Assembly (NCBI GenBank): GCA_023614405.1
Contig: CM042688.1
Location: 442,298,028-442,362,027, forward strand
Reading direction: 5' to 3'
From: Avena insularis
Lineage: Eukaryota > Streptophyta > Magnoliopsida > Poales > Poaceae
DNA length: 64,000 nucleotides
Made by a program: the position numbers and the translations under genes. Below, piece by piece: positions 11,401-22,300 of the stretch (positions are counted from its first letter, which is position 1; each line of letters starts with the position of its first letter). Under the pieces are notes generated by a model. The model saw only the letters and a list, made by a program, of their open reading frames with translations. It did no database searches and was not told the DNA's origin.

Positions 11401-12694
11401 CCGACGGTGTTCGGCGAGAGGGAGATGGGGTCGGTGGAGAGGAAGGAGAGGAGCGGCAGGCTCGGGATGGATCTGGGAGAGGCAGCAGGGGGTGGTGGGG
11501 TGGAGGTAAAGCAGAGAGGGAGAGGGAGGTGCCGTGCGGGAGTGGACGGTGGAAAAGGTGGCTCGGCCACCTTTTCTCCTCCTCCTTCACGTGCTCGGGT
11601 AGGGCTCGGTCCCTGGTCGGCAGGCGGTGTAGGGATGGCTGTGGAGGTAGGCTCGGGGTGGGGCATGCACAGAGAGAGAGCTATAGGGAGAGAGGGCTCG
11701 GGTAGATGTTAGGGGTTTGGAGAGGGGTATGGCTCGGGTTAGGGCTTGGTACTAGGGTTGGGGTAGCTAGGTGGGCCAGGGTGAGGAACCAGGTGGGGCC
11801 AGCTAGGTAGAGAGAAGAGAGAGGCCGAGAGGGGGGGTGATGCGGTGGCTAGGGTTTGGTTTAGAGGGGGGTATGGGTTTAGATTAGGTGGGGGTGTGGT
11901 TTAGAGAGGATGGTAAAGAGAGGAGAGATGAGTGTATGGTTTAGGGTTTAGAGAGAGAGATTAGATGGAGTGGTTCTCTTTTGACAAGATCAAGCATGAT
12001 CATGACAAGCTCAAGCAAGATATAGTCAAAAGAGAGAAGAGAAGAAACGGTGGTGATGGCATGGATGGATATGGTGATGGGGTGTTAGATGCTTTCATGC
12101 ATCAAGCAAGATCAAGCATAAGGGGTAGAGAGGGATATGGGGAAGATCCACTCAAAGATTCAAATAAAAACCAAAAGGCTAGAAGAAGGTGGTACTTGCA
12201 TGGCCCATGCAAAACAATTAATGCCATGCTTAATCTTGTGAAAACAATAATATTTACATGGCATTATTCCTATGCATTCCCAAAAGTGGGATAAAGCCAA
12301 GCAAAAGAATAGTAGAAGTAAAACCATCCTATCTCCCATGAGCTAGATTAAATACCAAAAGAAAAACAAATGCAAGCTCATGGATAATGGAATGGTGGAA
12401 TTATAATGTGGTGAAAGAAAAGGTGGTGGAGTGGAATAAAAGATATGCCCCCAACTCAACTTGGGCATTAAACAATATATCAATAACCAAATACAATATC
12501 AAGAGGCAAATACAATTAACAATGCATAAGAGAGAAGAACCAAAAGACAAAGGGGTTTTATATGATGCTCAAAAGCAAGGTGGCATGATGACATGATCAT
12601 GATATAATTATGATGCAACAATTATATATTTGAAGTAGCCATTATATTACTAGACCAAGTAGCATTACAATTGTTAGACAATTGGGATGCTACA
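8464..12694 (-). repeat. Element A 5' LTR (right on the plus strand)
   Basis: Partner of 1124-5409, starting TGTAACT and ending GATGCTACA on the plus strand. It is 55 bases shorter, mostly because of single-base differences in the part matching 1138-2640. Its first 34 plus-strand bases contain the inverted pair TGTAACTA (8464-8471) and TAGTTACA (8490-8497). It has a 14-base direct-repeat expansion near 10710 that the left LTR lacks. Open frames inside (for example 11256-11712, both strands) are GC-rich by-products. Confidence 0.93.
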
Positions 12695-12699
12695 TGTGT
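12695..12699. repeat. Target site duplication of element A, right copy (TGTGT)
   Basis: Directly follows the LTR terminus at 12694, matches 1119-1123, and reads on into normal satellite. Confidence 0.93.
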
Positions 12700-14100
12700 T
12701 CCTTTCCAAAACCATATCGATCCACCAGAATAATTTCATATGTGTTACTTTCCTAAACCACGATGATCCACTAAAGTCATTGCATGTGTCTTTGTTTCCT
12801 AAACCACATGTATCCACCAGAGTCATTGCATGTGTGTTCCTTTCCTAAACCAAATGGATCCACCAGAGTCATTGCATGTGTGTTGCTTTCCTAAACCACC
12901 ACCAGAGTCAGTGCATGTGTGTTCCTTTACTAAACCACATTGATCCATCACAGTCATTGCATGTGTGTTCTTTCATAAACCAGATGGATCCACATGAGTC
13001 ATTGCATGTGGGTTCCTTTCCTAAACCACATCCAGAGTCATTGTATGTGTCTTTCTTTCCTAAACCACCACCAGAGTCATTAGATGTGTGTTCTTTTCCC
13101 AAACCACATGGATGCACCAGAGTCATTTCATGTGTGTTCCTTCCCTAAACCACAATGATCTAGTAGAGTCATTGCATGTGTCTTCATTTCCTAATCCACA
13201 TGGATCCACCAAAGTCATTTGAAGTGTGTTCTTTTCCTAAACCACCACCAGAATCATTGCATGTCTCTTCTTTTCCTAAACCACCACTAGAGTCATTGCA
13301 CTGTGTTCCTTAACTAAACCACATGGATCCACCAGAGTCATTGCATGTGCATTCCTTTCCAAAACCACATGGATCAACGAGAGTCATTGCATGTGTGTTC
13401 CTTTCCTAAACCACATCGGTCCACCAGAGTCATTGCATGTTTGTTCTTTTCCTAAACCACATGGATCCGCTAGAGTCATTGCATGTGTGTTCTTTTCCTA
13501 AACCACATGCAGAGTCATTGCTTGTGTCTTCATTTCCTAAACCACCACTAGAGTCATTGCATGTGCGTTCTTTTCCTAAAAAACATGAATCCACCAGTGT
13601 CATTGCATGTGTGTTCTTTTCCTAAACAACCACTAGAGTCATTGCATGTGTGTTCTTTTCCTAAACCACATGGATCCACCAGAGTCATTTCCTGTGTGTT
13701 CTTTTCTAAACCACCACCAGAGTCATTGCATGTGTGTTCTTTTCCTTAACCACCACTAGAGTCATTGCATGTGTGTTCTTTCCGTAAACTACCACTAGAG
13801 TCATTGCATGTGTGTTTATTTCCTAAGCCATGTGGATCCACTAGTGACATCACATGTGTGTTCCTTTCCAAAACCATATGGATCCACAAGAGTCATTTCA
13901 TGTGTGTTCCTTTCTTAAACCATGATGATCCACTAGAGTCATTGCATGTGTCTCTGTTTCCTCAGCCACATGGATCCACCAGAGTAATTGCATGTGTGTT
14001 CCTTTCCTAAACCACATGGATCCACCAGAGTCATTGCATGTGTGTTGCTTTCCTAAAGCACCACTAGAGTCATTGCATGTGTGTTCCTTCACTAAACCAC
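12700..14100 (+). repeat. Satellite array, middle block
   Basis: The same 46/39-bp monomers in the same orientation. The first monomers complete the unit broken at 1123. The block ends abruptly at 14100, where a monomer reading CACTAAACCAC passes into reverse transcriptase coding sequence. Its last 700 bases match about 1-670 and 20250-20880 monomer for monomer. Confidence 0.95.
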
Positions 14101-15348
14101 GACCTGTTTGACCAGCTAAAAGGAGCCAGTGTGTTCTCAAAGATCGATCTACGATCGGGCTATTTTCATCTAAAGATTCGAGAACAGGATGTGCCCAAGA
14201 CAGCATTCACCACAAGATACGGATTGTATGAGTACACCGTGATGTCTTTTGGTCTAACCAATGCCCCAGCATACTTCATGACCATGATGAACAAGGTGTT
14301 CATGGAATACTTGGACAAGTTTATCGTAGTATTCATAGATGATATACTCATATACTCAAAGGATGAGAAGGAACATGAGAAACATCTGCACCTTATTATG
14401 GAGAAACTAAGAGAACACAAGTTGTATGCCAAGTTTAGCAAGTGCGAGTTCTGGTTAAAGGAAGTGGGATTCCTTGGTCATGTTGTGTCAGCTAAAGGAG
14501 TTGCCGTAGATCCTAGCAAGGTAGCTTCCGTGACGGAATGGGAGTCACCCAAGAATGTGGGAGATATTAGAAGTTTCTTGGGCCTCGCAGGATATTACCG
14601 TAGGTTCATCAAAAACTTTTCTAAGATAGCAAAACCCATGACGGAACTATTAAAGAAGGAAAAGAAATTCCTATGGACCGAGGCATGTGAAGCAAGTTTT
14701 CAAGAGTTGAAGAAACGCCTTGTAACGGCACCAGTTCTGTGTCTGCCCGATATCCAGAAAGATTTTCAAGTCTATTGTGACGCTTCTCGACAAGGACTTG
14801 GAAGTGTATTGATGCAGGATGGGAAGGTGGTATCCTATGCCTCCCGACAACTTAAGAACCACGAACACAATTATCCCACACATGATTTGGAACTTGCATC
14901 TGTGGTTCATGCACTCAAGGTATGGAGACACTACCTCATGGGCAAACATTGTGATGTGTTCACAGATCATAAAAGTTTGAAGTACGTCTTCACCCAAAAG
15001 GAGTTGAATATGAGACAACGAAGATGGCTTGAACTAATTAAGGATTATGACTTGGATTTACAGTACCACCCCGGAAAGGCAAACGTGGTGGCGGATGCCA
15101 TAAGCCGTAAGGTGTATGTAAATGGACTTACCGCAGGGGAACTTCCAGAGGACTTATGCAAGCAATTCAGGGATCTCAGGTTGGAGATAGTCCCGAAAGG
15201 ACACGTAGCAACTATGGAAATAGTGTCCACCTTCCAAGAAAGGATCCAAGAAGCACAAAAGGGGGATAAAGAGTTGGAAGAAATAAGAGTCAGGATAAAT
15301 GAAGGAAAGACTAAAGAATTTCGTCTGGACGAACAAGGCACCCTCTAG
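14101..15348 (+). pseudogene. pol: Element B pol, RT (truncated) and RNase H part
   Basis: Reverse transcriptase followed by RNase H; in the living element these copied the RNA genome into DNA and removed the template. The fragment enters at DLFDQLKGA, a little upstream of RT motif IDLRSGY, which holds the first catalytic Asp. The FIDDIL motif (YxDD equivalent) is at codons about 79-82. [12 protein letters not shown] marks the RT connection region. RNase H follows with YCDAS (from about 14770) and TDHKSLKY. The RT start, protease and gag are lost at the satellite junction. A satellite ATG at 14077 is in frame with it, so an open frame of 423 codons starts eight codons inside the satellite. 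The frame ends at TAG 15346-15348, where element C has Trp, so this stop is an inactivating mutation. Confidence 0.93.
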
Positions 15349-16017
15349 TATGGGAAGCGTTTGTGCGTTCCCAATGACCCCGATATCAGGAAGATGATTT
15401 TACAAGAAGCACATGATTCGCCATACTCAATTCATCCAGGTAACACAAAGATGTACATGGATGTGAAGGATAGATTCTCGTGGAATAACCTAAAGAGAGA
15501 TATTGCAGAGTATATTTCTCTGTGTGATGTGTGCAACAGAGTAAAAGCCGAGCATCAGAAACCAGCAGGATTACTACAACCACTACCTATACCCGACTGG
15601 AAGTGGGACAAGGTAGGCATGGATTTCATCACGGGATTGCCCCGGACTCGTTCTGGATTTGATTCTATCTGGGTAGTGGTGGACCACTTCACCAAGGTGG
15701 CTCACTTCATCCCCGTAAAGACCACATATACAAGTGCTAAGATATACTTGTCAAGAATTGTAAGCCTGCATGGTGTTCCCAAGGGAATTGTGTCAGATAG
15801 AGGCACCCAGTTTACTTCAAAGTTTTGGCGACAACTACATGAGTCTCTGGGAACCCGACTAGAATTCAGTACTTCCTTCCACCCTCAAACAGATGGCCAA
15901 ACAGAAAGGGTGAATCAAATTTTGGAAGATATGTTGAGAGCTTGCGCACTAGACTATGGGTCTAGTTGGGACGATAACCTGCCATATGCGGAATTCTCAT
16001 ACAACAACAGCTACTAG
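15349..16017 (+). pseudogene. pol: Element B pol, integrase zinc-binding and catalytic core
   Basis: Same frame, directly after the stop at 15346. It starts with the integrase HHCC zinc-binding region (EAHDSPYSIHPG, then CDVCNRVK) and continues into the DDE core: Asp in GMDFITGLP, Asp in VSDRGTQF, Glu within the HPQTDGQTERVNQILED segment. These residues, which insert the DNA copy into the chromosome, are all present. The frame ends at TAG 16015-16017 after YNNSY; element C has Gln at this position, so this is also a nonsense mutation in a formerly continuous frame. Confidence 0.93.
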
Positions 16018-16473
16018 ACAAGTATCAAGATGGCTCCGTTTGAAGTTCTATACGGCAGGAAGTGCAGGACTCCATTGCTATGGAATGGAGTTGGAGAACG
16101 CAGTCTTTTTGGACCAGACTTGATAAAGGATGCCGAAGAAAAGGTGCGACAGATTCAGGATAGGCTAAAGATAGCCCAATCCCGACAGAAGAGCTACACT
16201 GATTCCAAACGCAGAGATGTGGCCTATGAAATAGGGGACCATGCGTATCTCCGAGTTTCACCCCTACGTGGAGTTAAGAGGTTCAGAATCAAGGGCAAGT
16301 TAGCCCCACGATTCATAGGACCATATAAGGTTCTGGCCCGTAGAGGAGAAGTTGCTTATCAGTTGGAGTTACCGGAAGGACTGACTATTCATGATGTGTT
16401 TCATGTGTCACAACTAAAGAAGTGTCACCCGGAGATGGCTGAAACACCGCTAAGACACCGTTCCCCTAGATGA
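16018..16473 (+). pseudogene. pol: Element B pol, integrase C-terminal region (GPY/F module)
   Basis: Continues in the same frame from MAPFEVLYGRKCRTP through an amphipathic stretch to the GPY/F-type module (FIGPYKVLARRGEVAYQLE) and HDVFHVSQLKK, typical of plant gypsy integrases. The frame then ends at TGA 16471-16473. The coding signal resumes in another frame immediately downstream, so a small indel near 16453 shifted it; loss of two bases there would explain the change. The module normally helps integrase bind DNA. Confidence 0.9.
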
Positions 16474-16693
16474 GGTTCAATTGGAGAATGACCTTACCTA
16501 TGAGGAAAAACCCATCAAAATACTGGAAACAGCCGAAAGGGTTACCCGCACCAAGACTATAAGATTTTGCAAGGTACAATGGAACCACCACTCCAACGAA
16601 GAAGCTACGTGGGAGCGTGAAGAAGACTTGAAGGCAGAACACCCACACCTATTTGCTAGCCAACCCGAATCTCGAGGACGAGATTCTTCTTAA
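16474..16693 (+). pseudogene. pol: Element B pol, chromodomain-like tail (shifted frame)
   Basis: In the frame of 16481-16693 the product contains VQWNHHSNEEATWEREEDL, the W-x-EATWE-type signature of plant chromovirus tails, and ends at TAA 16691-16693. In chromoviruses this tail is thought to steer integration to heterochromatin, which fits a location inside a satellite. The stop overlaps the polypurine tract. It is separated from the integrase frame by a frameshift. The chromodomain assignment is by motif only. Confidence 0.8.
16667..16686 (+). other. Hairpin before the polypurine tract, element B
   Basis: Inverted repeat GAATCTCG / CGAGATTC with a 4-base loop, inside the last codons of pol and 5 bases before the polypurine tract. 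Same arms as element A at 5429-5447. Confidence 0.8.
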
Positions 16694-16705
16694 GGGGGGT
16701 AGGTT
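16692..16705 (+). other. Polypurine tract of element B
   Basis: AAGGGGGGTAGGTT directly before the LTR start TGTAACATCCC. It overlaps the last two bases of the pol stop codon. Confidence 0.88.
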
Positions 16706-17284
16706 TGTAACATCCCAGATTCTATATTAGGATGTTATTAGGGCCATGCATCATCCTTGCATCATTTGCATCCTACAAATGATTCTTTTTTTTTGCAACA
16801 AAACCCTAACAACAAAATCTACTAAAACCCTAATAAAGAAATCCATCTATGTGAGCAAGAAGGAAGTAATCTTGTTGAACCTTCCAAAAACCTGGTAAAA
16901 ATATTAATCCATGGTCCTATGTTGACCACCTTGTTTTTACAAAAATTTGGAAACAAGTTTCAACACTTTTGGACTTGTCTTGCAAAAGTTATTTGAGTTT
17001 TACTAAACCAGAAATTTGAAAAATGATAAAAGAAAAAAAACGGAGGCAGTGGCAAACCTAGCTGGGCCGGCTCGCCAGCCCACCCAACCGCAAGACAGCC
17101 CATCTGCTGCCAAGCGATAGCTAACCACCAGCAAGGCCAGCCCACCTTGTCCCCTCACTTGCCGACAATGGGACCCACGAGGTCGTCTCCTACCTCGAGC
17201 AGGACTCCCCCTGCAGCACGCCTTCGACCGAATCTGGTAGGATTCCGTGGCGGTTGTGAACCCCTCGCCCAAGTCTCCATCCCC

Positions 17285-17291
17285 TTATAAA
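17285..17291 (+). promoter_or_regulatory. Possible TATA box of the element B LTR promoter
   Basis: CCCCTTATAAACC lies about 580 bases into the LTR and is followed by a pyrimidine-rich, GC-rich leader-like stretch. Transcription would be expected to begin roughly 30 bases downstream. This is motif and position only. Confidence 0.4.
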
Positions 17292-19228
17292 CCTCGCCAC
17301 CCTCGGCTCGTCCGCTCAATTTTCTTTCCCTTGCGAAAACCCTAGCCAAACGAAGACTCCGCCGCCGCCGTCGGGTAGGACCTCACCGAGACGCTCGGGA
17401 CTTCCCCTTGCTCCTTCCTTCCTCTAAAGCTCTCCCTCGTTCACTGCTGATTCGCCCCGTGCGTTTTTCCCTCTCTCCACTGCTGCAGATCGTCGGCAAT
17501 TTCTCATCGACGCGTCGCCGGAGACGAGGAGGATCGGCGGGACCTTGCCAACGGAAGGGGAAACGAGAAGCGCAGATGAGGCCACGGGCGAGTCCGCGAG
17601 CACCAGACGCACCCCGCCGACCACATCGCCGCCTAGGGGAGCCACCAGAACGCCGCCGGCCATCTCCACCGACACCGCTGCCGCTCATCGCCGCCGTCGC
17701 CACCACGGTGAGTCACCACGCCTCCTCGTCCGTCCGATTTGCCACCTGCGGCTACGATTAGAACTATGCCGAAGGGGTACCGGCGAATAGGGGCGTGCCA
17801 CATGGCCACGCGCGTCAGCACGCACGCGCCAGCGCCGCGTCACCCTCCCCGTTGCCAGCTGGACCAGTCAGGAGCTGCCACTTGGCAAGCCCTATTAGAT
17901 CTGTTTGCAGATTTGGTTTTAATCTTGCGAAATTCATATAAAATCGAATATTTGGCCAAATTTAGCTTATAATATACCGTTGGATTCCTAATTTTATGTA
18001 GAATCCAAATATGTAATAATATTGCAGGTTTACAGTAATGTTTTAGGTGTAGATTTTAATCATTATATTAGAGGGTTTAATCTATAGAAAAATAATTAAA
18101 GTTCTATTTTATGTGATTCTTGTTGCTATAACTTTGTTTCCACAATACCTACTAATACAAATCTTTAAGCTTTGCTTAAGATCATTAGATCTAGTTTGGG
18201 GCTAATTAGATGGATTGATCTCCTTATAATCCTAGGATTTTTTTAGTGACTCTATTAGATCTAAATTCAATCCTAGTGACACCCTTACACTATCACAACA
18301 CAAACTTGCTACCTTGATAAATTTAACCAACCTTGCATAATTTACCATGTTGCATGCATGCATGTTTTCCTTTGTGTATGCTTTGGGCAAGTTGTGATCA
18401 GATCTATGTTTGTGATTCGTTAGATTGCTCGGAGTGCGCTAAGGAGTGCTATTGTGTAGAGTGCTGCTCGGATCAAGGCAAGTTACACCACTTGTTCATA
18501 ATTTTGTCCCAATTTTGGTTCTATGCATGTGATCTTCAAAATTCTGTAGTATGCATGTGTAGGATATTCTAGTAGAATTTTTTCTTAGTATTATTTTGCA
18601 AGTGCGATGATTTTGTAGTAAGCCATGAGTAGCTCTATACTTAGGATTTCCCATCCTAATAGGTTACCCCTGTTTTTGCTAAGTATTGCTTGCTATGCTA
18701 TATATACAAAGTACCGTTAGGTTCAAGAAAAGAATTCTTCTAAGTATAAAGGCTCTCTAGAGCAAACTTTTCTTCTCAAATCCACTTCAAAATAAAACTA
18801 AGTTTTCTTCTGGGCGGAATGGTTGTCGGGTCAACGAGTGTGATTTTGGTGGAGGACTACCAGGAATCAAAGAAGTCTGCCATGTTTCAGAATTCAGAAG
18901 CTTCCAGTGCAACCACAATACATTATGGGCTCTGTCTTGGCCTAGTACTTAATGGGAAACCTCACCTGGGTACCAACATTTGGAGGATTCTTGGCACGGT
19001 TGGATCCGGAAGGTAGAGGGGCTACTAAGGGAAAGCCTCGCCATGGTCTTGTCTGTTAAAGGACTTGATCATGGATTGTGGGTAAAGTGCACAAACTCTC
19101 GAGAGTATTGCAATCTGATCGATCAGTCGTGTTCACGGTAACAGAACAACAATGAGCGTCTGAAGGATGGAGCCTCTGAAGGATCTTCCTCTCTCTTTTC
19201 TAAAAACAAAGTTTTGAAACCCCATGGC

Positions 19229-19345
19229 ATGCGTAATATCGCTAATGGGTGGGAATTTGGGGAACTTGGTGTGTAATATCCAAGTGACGCTTGGTGCGTA
19301 ATATCCAAGTGTTTGGTTGTTTGGACACTTGGTGCGTAATATCCT
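19229..19345 (+). repeat. Short tandem motif (GCGTAATATC) in the element B LTR
   Basis: GCGTAATATC or GTGTAATATC occurs four times, at about 19229, 19271, 19295 and 19333. Three copies lie in CTTGG-x-GTAATATCCAAGTG-like units, and CACTTGG/CCAAGTG forms short inverted pairs around them. Function unknown. Confidence 0.7.
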
Positions 19346-22300
19346 TGTGTGCCACTTGACCTTATTTTAACTAAGCAAATGTTTACAAAGTAGGACAATC
19401 CTCTCTTCTTCTCTCTACTTAAGAAAACTAGCTTTGAGCAAATGAACTCTACAGCCTATACCAGCCTTGCATGTAGAGATAGACTTTTCTCTCCTTGGTG
19501 TAATTTGCCAATACGTTCAAAGTATTGACCCAACTTGTTGGCTGCACGTCTTATGTGCAGAATCCGAAGAGTGAAAGGTGCGTAGGGATCGCGGGTCTAC
19601 ACTCGACAAGCCTGGGTGTTGATGGACTCATGCTGCTTTTATGTTTCCGCTGTTATTTGAGCTAGCATAATGCTAAGCAACTTTTGTAATAATTTCATAC
19701 TCTGGATTCTCCGTGTAATAAAGACTTTGTGTTTTACATGATATTTCATCGACTGTGAGTGCTAGCTATTGATCCAGGGACTAGCATGTTAATCACAGGG
19801 ACTTAGGATCCTTACCGATCCGAGGTCATTACACTAAACCACATGGATCCACCAGAATCATTGCATGTGTGTTCTTTTCCAAAACCACATGGATCCACTA
19901 GAGTCATTTCATGTGTGTTCTTTTCCTAAACTACCACTAGAGTCATCCCATGTGTCTTCTTTTCCTAAACCACCACTAGAGTCATTGCATGTGTGTTCCT
20001 TTCCTAAACCACATGGATCCACTAGAGTCATTGCATGTGTGTTCCTTTTAAAAACCACATGGGTCCACTTGAGTCATTGCATGTGTATTCCTTTCTTAAA
20101 CCACCATCAGAGTCATTGCATGTGTGTTCCTTTCCTAAACCACATGGATCCACCAGAGTCATTGCATGTGTGTTCCTTTCCTAAACCACATGGATCCACT
20201 AGAGTCATTGCATGTGTGTTCCTTTCCTAAACCACATCGGTCCACCAGAGTCATTGCATGTGTCGTCTTTTCCAAAACCACATGGGTCCGCTAGAGTCAT
20301 TGCATGTGTGTTCTTTTCCTAAACCACATGTAGAGTCATTGCATGTGTCTTCCTTTCCTAAACCACCACCAGAGGCATTGCATGTGTGTTCTTTTCCTAA
20401 ACAACATGAATCCACCTGTGTCATTGCATGTGTGTTCTTTTCCTAAACAACCACTAGAGGAATTGCATGTGTGTTCTTTTCCTAAACCACATGGATCCAC
20501 TAGAGACATTTCATATGTGTTCTTTTCCTAAACCACTACCAGAGTCATTGCATAGGTCTTATTTTCCTAAACTACCACTAGAGTCATTGCATGTGTGTTT
20601 ATTTCCTAAACCACATGGATTCACTAGTAACATTGCATGTGTGTTCCTTTCCAAAACCATATGGATCCACTAGAGTCATTTCATGTGTGTTCCTTTTCTT
20701 AAACCATGATGATCCACTAGAGTCATTGCATGTGTCTTTGTTTCCTAAGCCACATGGATCCACCAGAGTAATTGCATGTGTGTTCCTTTCCTAAACCACA
20801 TGGATCCACCAGAGTCATTGCATATGTGTTGCTTTCCTAAAGCACCACCAGAGTCATTGCATGTGTGTTCCTTCACTAAACCACATATATCCACCACAGT
20901 CATTGCATGTGTGTTCTTTCCTAAACTAGATGGATCCACCAGAGTCATTGCATGTGTCTTCTTTTCCTAAACCACCACTAGAGTCATTGCATGTGTGTTC
21001 CTTTCCTAAACCACATGGATCCACCAGTGTCATTGCAAGCGTATTCTTTTCCTAAACCACATGGATCCACCAGAGTCATTAAATGTGTGTTACTATCCTA
21101 AACCACCACCAGAGTGATTACATCTGTGTTATTTTCCTAAACCACATGGACCCACTAGTGTCATTGCATGTGTGTTCTTTTCCTAAATCACATGGATCCA
21201 CTAGTGTCATTGCATGTGTGTTCCTTTCCTAATCCACATGGATCCACCAGAGTCATTGCATGTGTGTTCCTTTCCTAAAGCACCACTAGAGTCATTGCAT
21301 GTGTGTTCTTTTCCTAACCACATGGATCCACCATAGTAATTGCATGTGTGCTCCCTTCCTAAACAACATGGATCCACCAGAGTCATTGCATGTGTGTTCC
21401 TTTCCTAAACCACATGGATCCACCAGAGTCATTGCAATGGTGTTCCTTTCCTAAACCACATGGATCCACCAGAATCATTGCATTTGTCTTCCTTTTCTAA
21501 ACCAACATCAGAGTCATTGCATGTGTGTTCCTTTCCTAAACCACATGGATCCACCCGAGTTAGTTCATGTGTGTTACATTCCTAACCCACATTGATCCAC
21601 TAGAGTCATTGCATATGTGTTATTTTTCTAAACCACATGGATCCACTAGAGTCATTGCATGTGTGTTCCTTTCCTAAACCACATCTAGAGTCATTCCATG
21701 TGTCTTCCTTTCCTAAACCACCACTAGAGTAATTGCATGTGTGTTCTTTTACTAAACCACCACAAGAGTGATTGAATGTGTGGTCCTTTCCTAAATTACA
21801 TGGATCCACCAAAGTCATTGCATGTGTCTTCCTTTGCAAAACCACATGGATCCACCAGAGTCATTTCATGTGTGTTCCTTTCGTAAACCACAATGATCCA
21901 CTAGTCATTGCATGTGTCTTCGTTTCCTAGACCACATAGATCCACCAGAATCATTGCATGTGTGTTCCTTTCCTAAACCACGATCAAAGTCATAGCATGT
22001 GTGTTCCTTTCCAAAACCACATGGATCCACCAGAGTTATTGCATGTGTGTTCCTTTCCTAAACCACATGGATCCACCAGTGTCATTGCATGTGTGTTCCT
22101 TTCCTAAACTACATGGATCCACCAAAGTAATTGCATCTGTCTTCCTTTCCTAAACCACCATCAGAGTCATTGCATGTTTGTTACTTTTCTAAACCACATC
22201 GATCGACCAGAGTCACTGCATGTGTGTTCCTTTCCTAAACCACATGGATCCACCAGAATCATTGCATGTGTGTTCCTTTCCTAAACCACATTGATCCACC

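Larger units (their letters stand above)
1124..12694 (-). mobile_element. Element A: complete non-autonomous Ty3/gypsy-type LTR retrotransposon
   Basis: An 11.6-kb element lies on the minus strand. Two LTRs of 4286 and 4231 bp begin TGTAGCATCCC and end GTAGTTACA in element orientation. They flank a 3054-bp interior with a primer-binding site resembling the initiator Met tRNA complement beside the 5' LTR and a G-rich polypurine tract beside the 3' LTR. Both outer ends are bordered by TGTGT. No gag, protease, RT or integrase motif is visible inside, and the interior is too short for a gypsy polyprotein, so mobilisation would have depended on proteins from another element. Gypsy assignment is inferred from the 5-bp duplication, the tRNA type and the pre-PPT motif shared with elements B and C. 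Family name not recognised. Confidence 0.92.
14101..19833 (+). mobile_element. Element B: 5'-truncated Ty3/gypsy (chromovirus-type) retrotransposon
   Basis: This 5.7-kb remnant holds, in order, reverse transcriptase (start missing), RNase H, integrase, a chromodomain-like tail, a polypurine tract and a 3.1-kb 3' LTR. The gypsy domain order RT-RNase H-integrase is clear. The C-terminal tail resembles the chromodomain tail of plant chromoviruses, probably the Tekay/Del branch (moderate certainty). The 5' LTR, leader, gag and protease are absent, so no 5' target duplication is available. The 3' flank begins CTAAA. Two in-frame stops and one frameshift make it inactive. Confidence 0.93.
16706..19833 (+). 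repeat. Element B 3' LTR
   Basis: Starts TGTAACATCCC after the polypurine tract and ends GAGGTCATTACA where satellite resumes at 19834, giving 3128 bp with TG...CA ends. It has a GC-rich stretch at 17040-17880 with a possible TATA box and an AT-rich stretch at 17900-18330. A small tandem motif lies at 19229-19345. Open frames at 17383-17761 on both strands are compositional. No partner LTR is in the window. Confidence 0.9.

Noticed and set aside
1124..12694. Segmental duplication of a genomic block (1124-5409 and 8464-12694)
   Set aside because: TG...CA ends, target duplication, primer site and polypurine tract at the right places show that these are the two LTRs of one element.
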